This document shows positions 47,097 through 56,126 of a DNA stretch of 64,000 bases, piece by piece; the first letter of the stretch is position 1, and each line of letters opens with the position of its first letter. The notes below the pieces were generated by a model. It saw nothing but the letters and a program-made list of their open reading frames with translations, did no database searches and was not told the origin of the DNA. The stretch covers positions 1,488,001-1,552,000 of the forward strand of contig CP091034.1 of the NCBI GenBank assembly GCA_039725955.1. The letters run 5' to 3'. Position numbers and translations under genes: made by a program. The stretch is from Sinorhizobium sp. B11. Its GTDB lineage: Bacteria; Pseudomonadota; Alphaproteobacteria; Rhizobiales; Rhizobiaceae.

Positions 47097-48422
47097 TCAC
47101 AGGCTTATAGTCACTGTCGTTCCTGTCGGATTGCCTTCGAGAGTCACACTCCCGCGGTGACGGGTCACGATCTGCTTCACGATGCTTAATCCGAGGCCGG
47201 CACCCGTGCTCCGTGGTGTGACCCTGTAGAATGGTTCGAACACGAGGTTTCGGTGCGCCGCTGGAATGCCGGGACCCTCGTCCGAAACCGAGACGCCGCC
47301 ACGTTCTGACACGCGAACCGATATCGTGCCGGTATTTCCGCCATGGTCGATCGCATTGCGCACAAGGTTGCCTATGGCGCGTGACATCGCCGACGGACTT
47401 ACCAGGCGATAAAGCTCGTCGACCTCACTGTCGAACGAGATCTCATATCCATTTCTGATGGCAATCGGGGCTTGGTCGGCAACGACGTTCCTGGCGACTT
47501 CCACCAGGTCGACCTGTTCGAAGAGATCCGGAGACTGCTCGCTCCGTTCGAAGTCGAGCAATTGCTCCGCCGTCTCCCGTAGCCGCCCGATGTCATCCAT
47601 CATGATGTCGCGGATGTTTCCCTCCAGGGTCGTATCGATACGCGTCTGCATGACGGCAATCGGCGTGCGGAGCTCGTGCGCGGCGTCGATCAGAAAACGT
47701 TCCCTCGCTGCGAACTGCTGCTCAAGCCGCTCCAGAACGGAGTTGAATGCGTGGATAAGCGGAACGACTTCGCTCGGAACCCGATCCACTGGAAGCCGTG
47801 ATCCCGGCTGGCGCGGGTCGATCTCCGGAGCCTTCCGAACAACGTCGTTCAGTCCCGAGAGCGAACGCCTGACCAATCGCGGCACGGCGAAGAAGAGGGC
47901 GGGTAGGGTAACTGCAAGCAGGGGCACGTAAATCTTGTACGTACCGCCAAGCATCGTGAGAAATATCGACTCGTTTCCGTTGCGGCCGCCATAAAGTACC
48001 CGGATCTCGGTCGTGTTGATCTCGATGTCGTCGACTGAGGCCGGGGCGTTTGCCCCCGTGCCACGAATGTCGGCGTCCTTGATTAGCGACACGAACTTGG
48101 TCAGCTGTATGTACGCAGCTGGAATATTCCCATATGCCACCGCCGTTCCGTCCGGGGCTGCCGCGTAGAAAAAGAGATTGGGAGTATCATTTTTCAACGC
48201 TCGGAGCTGTTCGCTGTCTTCGATGCGAAGCCCTCGTCCGGGTTCGTAGTTCAAGGACCCTTCCAGGGCGTTCAGAAGCCGGTGCTCCATGCTGACGTTC
48301 GGAGAAAGGATCATCGCCCCGTAGATACAAAGGCCAACGATCACAGATGCGGTAGTGCCGACAAATAGTAGGCTGAGCTGCCAGTTTAGTCTCCACCACA
48401 GCGACGTATTCGGATATCGCAT
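47097..48422 (-). CDS. Two-component sensor histidine kinase
   Basis: 441 residues. Two membrane segments (about 14-36 and 160-180) flank a periplasmic domain of some 125 residues. HAMP-like linker, HisKA with AAHELRTPIAVMQTRID (His about 248) and HATPase with NLVRNAIDHGG, DEGPGIP and GAGLGLSIV follow. The ATG at 48422 shares a base with the regulator's stop (TGATG). Rare codons for this window (AGA, repeated CTA) appear near the start, hinting at transfer. The signal sensed is unknown. Confidence 0.93.
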   Translation of the reverse strand: MRYPNTSLWWRLNWQLSLLFVGTTASVIVGLCIYGAMILSPNVSMEHRLLNALEGSLNYEPGRGLRIEDSEQLRALKNDTPNLFFYAAAPDGTAVAYGNIPAAYIQLTKFVSLIKDADIRGTGANAPASVDDIEINTTEIRVLYGGRNGNESIFLTMLGGTYKIYVPLLAVTLPALFFAVPRLVRRSLSGLNDVVRKAPEIDPRQPGSRLPVDRVPSEVVPLIHAFNSVLERLEQQFAARERFLIDAAHELRTPIAVMQTRIDTTLEGNIRDIMMDDIGRLRETAEQLLDFERSEQSPDLFEQVDLVEVARNVVADQAPIAIRNGYEISFDSEVDELYRLVSPSAMSRAIGNLVRNAIDHGGNTGTISVRVSERGGVSVSDEGPGIPAAHRNLVFEPFYRVTPRSTGAGLGLSIVKQIVTRHRGSVTLEGNPTGTTVTISL

Positions 48423-49093
48423 CAATGTTCCTTCAGCAGGTATCCGACCCCACGGATGTTGTGGATGGACACGCCGGCGTCCGCGTCAGCGAGCCGTTTT
48501 CTCAGTCGTGACACGTGCGCATCCAGCGCGTTGGATTGGATCGTCTCTTCGTAATTGTAGATTTCGGTTTCCAGCGCCGATCTGAGGACGGTCCTGCCCT
48601 TTCGCTTTGCAAGGGTAACGAGCACCATCAGCTCTCGACGAGGCAGGTCGAGCTGCAGTTCGCCGACCGTGACGTCCATCCGGATCGGATCCACGGTCAT
48701 CCGCCCTGCGACTATGGACGGCTCCGCCAGGGCCGACGGGCGTCGCAATACCGCGCGCAATCGAGCGAAAAGCTCCTCCATCAGAAACGGCTTGCCCAGA
48801 TAGTCATCGGCACCGAGATCCAGGCCCGCGACCCGTTCCTTCGGTTCGTTTCGGGCAGTCAGCACGATGACCGGCGTCACGACGCCTGAGCTTCGTAACC
48901 AGGGAATGAATGTGATTCCATCGCCGTCCGGCAGGCGTCGGTCGAGCACGATCGCATCGTAGGTCTGTTGTCGAGCCAGTTCGATTGCGTCCTCAAGAAG
49001 AGCGGTGTGGTCGACCGCGATGCCCTTCTTGCCGAGAGAGGCCGCAACCGTTTCCGCCAGCCCGGTCTCGTCTTCGACCAATAGGATTTTCAT
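48422..49093 (-). CDS. OmpR-family response regulator
   Basis: 223 residues: receiver domain with D8, phospho-acceptor D51 (AIVLDRRLPD), T and K (VLTARN, GKPF), then a winged-helix DNA-binding domain ending NALDAHVSRLRKRL and IRGVGYLL. It is first in a two-gene operon with the kinase. Resembles the TctD/QseB group. Its targets are unknown; no direct repeat was found that would mark a binding site in the short region upstream. Confidence 0.94.
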   Translation of the reverse strand: MKILLVEDETGLAETVAASLGKKGIAVDHTALLEDAIELARQQTYDAIVLDRRLPDGDGITFIPWLRSSGVVTPVIVLTARNEPKERVAGLDLGADDYLGKPFLMEELFARLRAVLRRPSALAEPSIVAGRMTVDPIRMDVTVGELQLDLPRRELMVLVTLAKRKGRTVLRSALETEIYNYEETIQSNALDAHVSRLRKRLADADAGVSIHNIRGVGYLLKEH

Positions 49094-49230
49094 GTCTCGC
49101 CCACCTTTCCGATCCTATGTTCACGACGACCATTGCGACAGGATTACGGCGTGAGCGTTCGAATGAGGGAAGTCACGGCCGTGGCGAGCTGGATAGAGCG
49201 GATCGCACGAGAGATTGCCGACCGCTTCTA

Positions 49231-49263
49231 AACAAAAAAACTCCAGGCGCGTGGCGCCTGGAG
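49231..49263 (-). terminator. Intrinsic terminator of nrdJ
   Basis: Perfect 10-bp stem (49241-49250 and 49254-49263) with a 3-base loop; on the minus strand it is followed by TTTTTTTGTT. It lies about 90 bases after the nrdJ stop. On the + strand only CTTTATT follows. Confidence 0.85.
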
Positions 49264-49353
49264 CTTTATTGATCGTTCTGCTCTGAAGGAAATCGGATCT
49301 CTGTCCGACCTGACCAGTTTGGCGGCCAGCTAGATCTGAATTTCCCGAAGAGG

Positions 49354-52300
49354 TCAGCTGCAGCCGCTGGTGGCGCCGCAAGTATCGCACTTCTCGCAGG
49401 TGCCGTTGCGCACCATGGTGAAGTTCTGGCACTCGGAGCACATGTTGCCCGTATAGCCCTGCATGATCGAGCGGGCGCGGCGCTCGGCTTCCATCTTCTT
49501 GGCTTCCGTCTTGGCGGTTGCAGCATCGGCTGCGGCCTTGTCGGAGAAGAGGGCGGTTGCTTCGCTGCCGGCTTCATCGACCACTTCTTCGGCAATCTCT
49601 TCCGCCAGTTCCTTGGCCCGCTCTTCATAGTCGCGTTTGAAGGCGACGATTTCGGAGGTGGAGATGGCGACAGTCGGCTCCAGCTTGCGGGCTGCGGCAC
49701 CTGCAAAGGAGGTTACCGAACCGCTCGAGGAGGCGCGGGCAGGGGCTGCCGTTGCCGCACCCTTGGGCTCGCCGAGCTGACGGTCGCTGCCGGTGTTGGA
49801 GACCAGCGTCGGCTTGTAGCCGCGCGTCCAGCCCGTCGAGACGAGATTCGTCTTGCCTTCCTGGATGCCCTTGCCGAGTGCCGTGTTGGAGAAGTCGGAC
49901 GTATCGACATGGGCGAGATCGTGGCGACCGAGGTAGGAGACGGCGAGTTCGCGGAATACGTAGTCGAGGATCGACGTGGCGTTCTTGATCGCGTCATTGC
50001 CGATGACGATGCCGGCCGGCTCGAACTTGGTGAAGGTGAAGGCCTCCACATATTCTTCCAGCGGCACGCCGTATTGCAGGCCGAGCGAGATGGCGATGGC
50101 GAAGTTGTTCATCATCGCGCGGAAGGCAGCACCTTCCTTGTGCATGTCGATGAAGATTTCGCCGAGGCGGCCATCGCCGAATTCACCGGTGCGGAGATAA
50201 ACCTTGTGACCGCCGACGGCAGCCTTCTGGGTGTAACCCTGACGGCGGTTCGGGAGCTTCTCGCGTTCTCGGGAAACACGCTCGATCACCTTCTCGATGA
50301 TCTTCTCGGTGACCGTCGCGGCCTGGGCAGCAAGCGGCTGCTGGATCAGATCCTCAAGCGCATCTTCGTCGCTCTCGTCCTCGATCAGGGAGGCGTTGAG
50401 CGGCTGCGACAGCTTGGAGCCGTCACGGTAGAGGGCGTTTGCCTTCAGACCGAGCTTCCAGGACATCATATAGGCGTTCTTGCAATCGTCGACCGTTGCC
50501 TCGTTCGGCATGTTGATCGTCTTGGAGATCGCACCCGAGATGAAGGGCTGGGCAGCCGCCATCATGCGGATATGGCTTTCGACCGAGAGGTAACGCTTGC
50601 CGATCTTGCCGCACGGATTGGCGCAATCGAAGACCGGCAGATGCTCCTTCTTGAGGAAGGGCGCGCCTTCAAGCGTCATCGCACCGCAGACATGGATATT
50701 GGCAGCCTCGATGTCCTTCTTCGAGAAACCGATATGCTCGAGCAGGCTGAAGCTCATGTCGCTGAGCTGTTCGTCGGAAACCTTAAGCGTGGTCTTAAGG
50801 AAGTCGGCGCCGAGCGTCCACTGGTTGAAGACGAACTTGATGTCGAAGGCGCTCTTCAGAGCGGCGTTGACGGCTTCCACCTTCTCGTCGGTGAAGCCCT
50901 TGGTCTTCAGCGTCGAGGGGTTGATGGCCGGTGCCTGGTTCAGGTTGCCGTGACCGACAGCATAGGCTTCGATCTCGGCGATCTGGCTTTCGGAATAGCC
51001 GAGGGTGCGCAGCGCATCCGGAACGGCGCGGTTGATGATCTTGAAGTAGCCGCCGCCGGCGAGCTTCTTGAATTTTACGAGTGCGAAATCAGGCTCGATG
51101 CCGGTCGTGTCGCAATCCATGACGAGGCCGATCGTGCCGGTCGGTGCGATGACCGAGACCTGCGCGTTGCGGTAGCCGTGCTTTTCGCCGAGTTCCAGCG
51201 CCTTGTCCCAGGCGGACATGGCATGGGCTGCAAGATCCTGGTCCGGGTTTTCCGAATGGATCAGCGCGACCGGGTTTACCGAGAGCGCTTCGTAACCGGC
51301 GTTTTCGCCATGAGCGGCACGGCGATGGTTGCGGATGACGCGCAGCATGTGCTCGCGGTTCGGCTCGTAGTTCGGGAACGGGCCGAGTTCGGCGGCCATT
51401 TCGGCCGAGGTTGCGTAGCAGATACCGGTCATGATCGCCGTCAGCGAGCCGGCAATGGCGCGGCCTTCGGCGCTGTCATAGGGGATGCCCGTCGACATCA
51501 GCAGGCCGCCGATATTGGCGTAGCCGAGGCCGAGCGTGCGGTATTCGTAGGAGAGTTCGGCAATGCGCTTGGACGGGAACTGCGCCATCATGACCGAGAC
51601 TTCGAGCACGACGGTCCACAGGCGAACGGCGTGTTCGTAGTCGCCGATATTGATGCGCTTGGTGGCCTTGTCCTTGAACTGAAGCAGGTTCAGCGACGCA
51701 AGGTTGCAGGCAGTGTCGTCGAGGAACATATATTCCGAGCACGGGTTCGAGCCGCGGATCGGGCCGCCGGCCGGCGATGTGTGCCAGTCGTTCATCGTCG
51801 TGTTGAAGTGGATGCCCGGATCGGCCGATGCCCAGGCGGCATAGGAAATCGTTTCCCAAAGGTCGCGGGCCTTCAGCGTCTTCATCACGCGGCCGTCCTT
51901 GCGGGCGGTCAGGTTCCACTCGCCATCTTCCTCGACGGCGCGCAGGAAGTTGTCCTTGATCGAAACCGAGTTGTTGGAGTTCTGGCCGGAAACGGTGAGA
52001 TAGGCTTCCGAATCCCAGTCCGTGTCGTAGGTCTTGAACTCCATGTCCTTGTAGCCCTGGCGGGCGAACTGGATGACGCGCTGGACGTAGTTTTCCGGAA
52101 CCTGGGACTTCTTGGCGTCGCGGATTTCGCGCTTAAGAGCCGGGTTCTTCGCCGGGTCGAAGCAATCGCCATTATCGGCTTCGCAATTGACGCAGGCCTT
52201 CATGATCGCCTTCAGATGCTTGGCGACGACCTTGGAGCCGGTCACAAGAGCGGCAACCTTCTGCTCTTCCTTGACCTTCCAGTTGATATATTCCTCGATG

Positions 52301-53166
52301 TCAGGATGGTCGATATCGACGACGACCATCTTGGCCGCACGACGCGTCGTACCACCAGACTTGATGGCGCCGGCAGCGCGGTCACCGATCTTCAGGAAGC
52401 TCATCAGGCCGGAGGAGCGGCCGCCGCCGGAAAGCTTTTCGCCTTCGCCGCGCAGCATCGAGAAGTTGGAGCCGGTGCCGGAGCCATACTTGAAGAGGCG
52501 GGCTTCGCGAACCCAGAGGTCCATGATGCCGCCTTCGTTGACGAGGTCGTCTTCAACGGACTGGATGAAGCAGGCATGCGGCTGCGGATGTTCGTAAGCC
52601 GACTTGGACTTGGTGATCTTGCCGGTGAAGGGGTCGACATAGAAGTGACCCTGGCCGGGGCCGTCGATCCCGTAGGCCCAATGCAGACCGGTGTTGAACC
52701 ACTGCGGGGAGTTCGGGGCAACGCGCTGCGTGGCGAGCATATAGGCAAGCTCGTCCTTGAACGCTGCCGCATCTTCTTCCGAAGAGAAATAGCCGCCCTT
52801 CCAGCCCCAATAGGTCCAGGTGCCGGCGAGACGATCGAAGACCTGGCGGGCGTCGGTTTCCGAGCCGGTCTGTTCGTCCTTCGGCATGCCCTTCAGCGCC
52901 GCGTCGTCGGCTACGGAGCGCCACAGGAAAGAGGGGACATCATTTTCTTCCACCTTCTTCAGGCGGGCGGGGACGCCGGCCTTGCGGAAATACTTCTGCG
53001 CCAGAACGTCGGTGGCGACCTGGGAGAACTGCGCGGGAACGTCGATGTTTTCAAGGCGGAAGACGATCGACCCATCCGGGTTCTTGATCTCACTCGTCGC
53101 CTTGCGGAATTCGATATCCGCATAGGCGCCTTGACCAGCCTTCGTAAACCGACGTTCGATGTGCAT
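49354..53166 (-). CDS. nrdJ: Adenosylcobalamin-dependent ribonucleotide reductase (class II)
   Basis: 1270 residues; reduces ribonucleotides to deoxyribonucleotides with a cobalamin-derived radical and needs no oxygen. The start MHIERRFTKAGQGAY is typical of the long alphaproteobacterial NrdJ. NPCSEYMFLDDTACNLASLNL near residue 475 holds an active-site cysteine. SVIAPTGTIGLVMDCDTTGIEPDFALVKFKKL is also conserved. The C-terminus carries a zinc-ribbon-like cysteine set (CSECQNF, CEKCDTC) ending GCS, which serves re-reduction in this group. The ATG at 53166 is preferred over a frame extension to 53253. An NrdR-box-like palindrome lies 150 bases upstream. Confidence 0.97.
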   Translation of the reverse strand: MHIERRFTKAGQGAYADIEFRKATSEIKNPDGSIVFRLENIDVPAQFSQVATDVLAQKYFRKAGVPARLKKVEENDVPSFLWRSVADDAALKGMPKDEQTGSETDARQVFDRLAGTWTYWGWKGGYFSSEEDAAAFKDELAYMLATQRVAPNSPQWFNTGLHWAYGIDGPGQGHFYVDPFTGKITKSKSAYEHPQPHACFIQSVEDDLVNEGGIMDLWVREARLFKYGSGTGSNFSMLRGEGEKLSGGGRSSGLMSFLKIGDRAAGAIKSGGTTRRAAKMVVVDIDHPDIEEYINWKVKEEQKVAALVTGSKVVAKHLKAIMKACVNCEADNGDCFDPAKNPALKREIRDAKKSQVPENYVQRVIQFARQGYKDMEFKTYDTDWDSEAYLTVSGQNSNNSVSIKDNFLRAVEEDGEWNLTARKDGRVMKTLKARDLWETISYAAWASADPGIHFNTTMNDWHTSPAGGPIRGSNPCSEYMFLDDTACNLASLNLLQFKDKATKRINIGDYEHAVRLWTVVLEVSVMMAQFPSKRIAELSYEYRTLGLGYANIGGLLMSTGIPYDSAEGRAIAGSLTAIMTGICYATSAEMAAELGPFPNYEPNREHMLRVIRNHRRAAHGENAGYEALSVNPVALIHSENPDQDLAAHAMSAWDKALELGEKHGYRNAQVSVIAPTGTIGLVMDCDTTGIEPDFALVKFKKLAGGGYFKIINRAVPDALRTLGYSESQIAEIEAYAVGHGNLNQAPAINPSTLKTKGFTDEKVEAVNAALKSAFDIKFVFNQWTLGADFLKTTLKVSDEQLSDMSFSLLEHIGFSKKDIEAANIHVCGAMTLEGAPFLKKEHLPVFDCANPCGKIGKRYLSVESHIRMMAAAQPFISGAISKTINMPNEATVDDCKNAYMMSWKLGLKANALYRDGSKLSQPLNASLIEDESDEDALEDLIQQPLAAQAATVTEKIIEKVIERVSREREKLPNRRQGYTQKAAVGGHKVYLRTGEFGDGRLGEIFIDMHKEGAAFRAMMNNFAIAISLGLQYGVPLEEYVEAFTFTKFEPAGIVIGNDAIKNATSILDYVFRELAVSYLGRHDLAHVDTSDFSNTALGKGIQEGKTNLVSTGWTRGYKPTLVSNTGSDRQLGEPKGAATAAPARASSSGSVTSFAGAAARKLEPTVAISTSEIVAFKRDYEERAKELAEEIAEEVVDEAGSEATALFSDKAAADAATAKTEAKKMEAERRARSIMQGYTGNMCSECQNFTMVRNGTCEKCDTCGATSGCS

Positions 53167-53314
53167 TTTCTCTACCTCGTGTTGGCACCCGAAAGGGCGC
53201 AAAATTCCCACCCGGCTCCACGTTGTCGCTTCGTGTGGCCAGTCTTGTTCCATCTTGTGACAGGATTGTCATCCGGAGATGCTTGTCCTGTATCTTGTGG
53301 TGAGGCTGGCTGCA

Positions 53315-53332
53315 AACACTAAATATAGTGTT
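53315..53332 (-). promoter_or_regulatory. NrdR-box-like palindrome upstream of nrdJ
   Basis: AACACTA-AATA-TAGTGTT, perfect 7-bp arms, centred about 157 bases before the nrdJ start. NrdR sites in ribonucleotide reductase promoters have the form ACAC-A/T-rich-GTGT and usually occur in tandem about 31 bp apart. A half-site TTGTGG (53295-53300) would place a second, poorly palindromic box exactly 31 bp away. Binding is inferred. Confidence 0.6.
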
Positions 53333-53750
53333 AACAGCTTATTTTTACCAGTCCCCCGTGTCGCTTTCTGGAGGCTGGAAAACGGCGCAAAAATCCTCAG
53401 GGGTGTTACCGTTCTCGACGGTGCAACACCCTGATTATGCGTCCAATTTTCCTTGGGAGAACCGGGCTCGTTACCTCCGGTTCAGTCGCCGCCGCAACAT
53501 CTGGAACATTAACTTTGAATCAGCTGATTCCGTCAAGGGGTGGAACGTAACCGAATGCTAACCACAACATCTTGTGGATGCACCTGTGGAGACTGGGGAA
53601 AGTCGGGTAAGCCTGAAAATACAAGGGCTTGCAACGAGGCTCGGGCAAACGAAAGGACGAAAAGGCAAAAAAAATCGACTGCGGCAAAAGTTAGGATGGC
53701 TTTTGCGACGTAAATGCGCATTCCGATTCGTTCAGGGAAATCAGGACTTT
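53333..53750. other. Long region upstream of nrdJ
   Basis: No gene seen. Besides the NrdR-like site at its left edge it holds CCACAA-CATC-TTGTGG at 53562-53577 and, at 53684-53706, a GCAAAAG / CTTTTGC stem. On the minus strand a run of eight T (53667-53674) follows that stem after ten bases, a weak terminator for the gene at 53751. No cobalamin-riboswitch signature was found on the minus strand. Confidence 0.4.
53562..53577. promoter_or_regulatory. CCACAA-N4-TTGTGG palindrome
   Basis: A perfect 6-bp-arm palindrome about 396 bases upstream of nrdJ. Its TTGTGG half recurs at 53295-53300 near the nrdJ start. It could be a distal regulator site for nrdJ. Chance occurrence cannot be excluded. Confidence 0.35.
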
Positions 53751-54359
53751 CTAGAGCGCATCGATGGCAATCGTGACGGTCGCTGTGCCGATTGGCTCGC
53801 CCTTTTCGTCGGTGACGACGAAGCTTGCCTGAGTCTCCAGAAGTTGGGTCGACTCGTCGCGTTCCGCCCCGCCGATATAGATGTCACGCGAAGCGACGGC
53901 GAAGGTTTTCAGAAACTTGTCCTCGTCGCCCTGCCAGTAATCGGTCGTGACGGTACTCTGGCCGACATTGAGACCGTGGCAGTCGGTGACGAAGAATTCC
54001 AAAATCGTTCCCTGAGAATCGTCCTGCTTTGTCCTGAGGTATTGCGAGACGGATTTCGCCATCAGCGTCTTGGCCATCTGAGGGTCGCCCTGCGCGACCT
54101 CAGCCCGGTAGGTCTCGTCCAGGACCCGCATATCCATCTCGCTGACATCGCCGAGTTTGGCATTCTGCTCTTGGATCGCCTTTACGACGACAGGGGCCTC
54201 CGCCATCGGCCGGACGAGGGTCTCGACATATTCGCGCACGACGCCGACATAAGCCGGCTCCGCCCCGGCCGGCTTGTTGGAAGTGAGGCAGCCGATCAGC
54301 CCGAAAGCTACTGCCGTTCGAATCTTGCCCCAGCAAGCCATTGCACGCCCCAACCGCAT
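53751..54359 (-). CDS. Putative lipoprotein with a PDC/Cache-like sensor domain
   Basis: 202 residues. A basic start, hydrophobic core and lipobox LIGC suggest a lipoprotein. The mature part resembles the ligand-binding half of PDC/Cache sensors: a long helix (VVREYVETLVRPMAEAPVVVKAIQEQN), then ILEFFVTDCHGLNVGQS and TTDYWQGDEDKFLKTF. Such domains normally sit in front of kinases or cyclases; here the domain stands alone in the envelope. The start may be 54359 or 54341. A weak terminator follows. Ligand and partner unknown. Confidence 0.72.
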   Translation of the reverse strand: MRLGRAMACWGKIRTAVAFGLIGCLTSNKPAGAEPAYVGVVREYVETLVRPMAEAPVVVKAIQEQNAKLGDVSEMDMRVLDETYRAEVAQGDPQMAKTLMAKSVSQYLRTKQDDSQGTILEFFVTDCHGLNVGQSTVTTDYWQGDEDKFLKTFAVASRDIYIGGAERDESTQLLETQASFVVTDEKGEPIGTATVTIAIDAL

Positions 54360-54514
54360 CCCGTCTTACTCTTAGCCCGGCCGCTACGACCGTTAGTTGC
54401 CTGAGGTTATGCTAATGAAATAAAACGGACGTTACCGAACTGGTGCGGAAATTCACCATCGGCGAGACCAAGATTGGAACAATTTTCAGTTGTATGATTA
54501 AGGACTGCTCGCCG

Positions 54515-55012
54515 TCAGCCGCGAGCGCCCTTGGCAATCGGCTCCTGATAGGTGAAGCCCATGTCCCAGGGGAAGTAGATCCAGGTATCCTGGCTGACTT
54601 CGGTAATGAAGGTATCGACGGTCGGTACGCCCTTCGGCTTGGCGTAGACGCAGGCGAAATGCGCCTTCGGCAGCATCGCGCGCACCTGGGCGGCGGTCTT
54701 GCCGGTATCGGTGAGATCGTCGACGACAAGCACGCCTTCGCCGCCATTTTCTGTGAGCTCCGGTGCAATGCCCTTCAGCAGCACCATGTCGCCTTGATTG
54801 ACGTAATCATGATAGGAGGCGATGCAGACGGTTTCGATGAGGCGGATGTTCAATTCGCGTGAAATGATCGCCGCTGGAACGAGGCCGCCGCGGGTGATGC
54901 AGACGATCGCCTTGAACTCCTGGCCGAGGCCGGCGAGCCGCCAGGCAAGCGCACGCGCATCGCGGTGGAACTGATCCCAGGAAACAGGGAAGGCTTTATC
55001 GGGAAGGGACAT
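54515..55012 (-). CDS. gpt: Xanthine phosphoribosyltransferase
   Basis: 165 residues of the purine-salvage enzyme that joins xanthine or guanine to PRPP. VLVVDDLTDTGKT is the PRPP-binding motif and ITRGGLVPAAIISREL the substrate loop; TWIYFPWDMGF near the C-terminus is typical of Gpt. The ATG at 55012 (MSLPDKAFPVSWDQFHRDARALAWRL) matches the family start; an open frame 44 codons upstream is not used. Confidence 0.93.
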   Translation of the reverse strand: MSLPDKAFPVSWDQFHRDARALAWRLAGLGQEFKAIVCITRGGLVPAAIISRELNIRLIETVCIASYHDYVNQGDMVLLKGIAPELTENGGEGVLVVDDLTDTGKTAAQVRAMLPKAHFACVYAKPKGVPTVDTFITEVSQDTWIYFPWDMGFTYQEPIAKGARG

Positions 55013-55179
55013 CGGGCTACTCCGCGGCATGAAGAAACGACACGCCGTTTGCCGGCGACCGAGGAACATCGGCTGGCAAAACGCAAATCGCGCAGCCGGA
55101 ACTGCGCGATGGATGCCGAAGCCTGATATCATCGGTCGCCGCAATTAGCGGGATTTGGCGGCAAAAGGCAAGAGCGGCT

Positions 55180-56022
55180 TTAACGCGAGAGTAAAGTCAG
55201 CGCCGTCATGGACTGCAAAAGCGTCTTTGTCGTACCGCCGAAAATCGCCTGCCAGAGCCAGGAATGCGTGTAGGCGCCCATGACCAGAAGGTCGATGCTG
55301 TCGTCTGAAAGCCGGTTTTCGATGACATGCGAGGTGTTCTTGTCACCGCTTGCAGCCGTGGCAAGTGTCACGTTCACGCCGTGGCGGGCAAGCGTCGCTG
55401 CGATCTCTGCGCCGGCAGTTGTCGCCGAATGTGTCGCCGTCTCGGTCGGATCGACAGAGAAGATTTCCACTGCTTCGGCAGCCTGCAGGATCGGCAGGGC
55501 ATCGAAGGTGGCGCGCGTCGCTTCCTTCGAGCCGTTCCAGGCAATCAGCACGCGCTTGATCGGCTTTGGCTGGCGGATGATGTAGGGGATCATCAGGACC
55601 GGGCGGCCGCTTTCGAACAGGAATTCATCGACATCCACATGGCTGTCGGAGGGTTTTGCCGGATCGGCCTGTGAGGCGATCAAGAGGTCGGCGCTGCGCG
55701 CGCTTTCGATCAGTGGCGCCGAGCCGTAACCCGTCGACGTCGCAAAGGCGTGCCACTCGAAGGAAGCGCCGGCAGCCTCCGCGCGGGCGCGGAATATCCG
55801 CTCGACCTCGATGGTTTCTGAATGGGCCATGTCCTGAAGCGCTTGCACAGCGACCGGATCGGGAATTTCCATCGGTGCGACCAGCGGTACGGCGGCAATG
55901 GTTTCGGCATGTAGGCCGATCACATGGGCGCCGCTTTCCGCGGCAATTGCAAAGGCGAAATCGGCAACGGCGCCGCTATTATCTGCTGTATCCAGAATGG
56001 CGAGAATAGTTTTGTAAGACAT
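55180..56022 (-). CDS. Tandem universal stress protein
   Basis: 280 residues with two UspA folds: MSYKTILAILDTADNSGAVADFAFAIA opens the first and KRVLIAWNGSKEATRATFDAL the second. The C-terminal ATP-binding motif reads MGAYTHSWLWQAIFGG, with Thr where many members have the second Gly (GAYGHS), so nucleotide binding may be altered. Proteins of this kind respond to stress and starvation. AAAGGAG precedes the ATG. Single-gene unit. Confidence 0.9.
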   Translation of the reverse strand: MSYKTILAILDTADNSGAVADFAFAIAAESGAHVIGLHAETIAAVPLVAPMEIPDPVAVQALQDMAHSETIEVERIFRARAEAAGASFEWHAFATSTGYGSAPLIESARSADLLIASQADPAKPSDSHVDVDEFLFESGRPVLMIPYIIRQPKPIKRVLIAWNGSKEATRATFDALPILQAAEAVEIFSVDPTETATHSATTAGAEIAATLARHGVNVTLATAASGDKNTSHVIENRLSDDSIDLLVMGAYTHSWLWQAIFGGTTKTLLQSMTALTLLSR

Positions 56023-56126
56023 ATCAATTCTCCTTTGCGGCTAAAAAATCGCGTTCCGCGAGGAAAGGAATGCGCCGGAATGCACCACGGTTCCTTGACC
56101 GGGATCAAGATTGCGACACTCGCCCC

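Noticed and set aside
49909..53322. A 1137-codon open frame on the + strand across nrdJ
   Set aside because: It is exactly opposite the well-identified nrdJ and has no recognisable domain or ribosome site. GC-rich codon bias makes long antisense frames common here.
53167..53750. Cobalamin riboswitch upstream of the B12-dependent nrdJ
   Set aside because: The B12-box and conserved core elements were looked for on the minus strand and not found.
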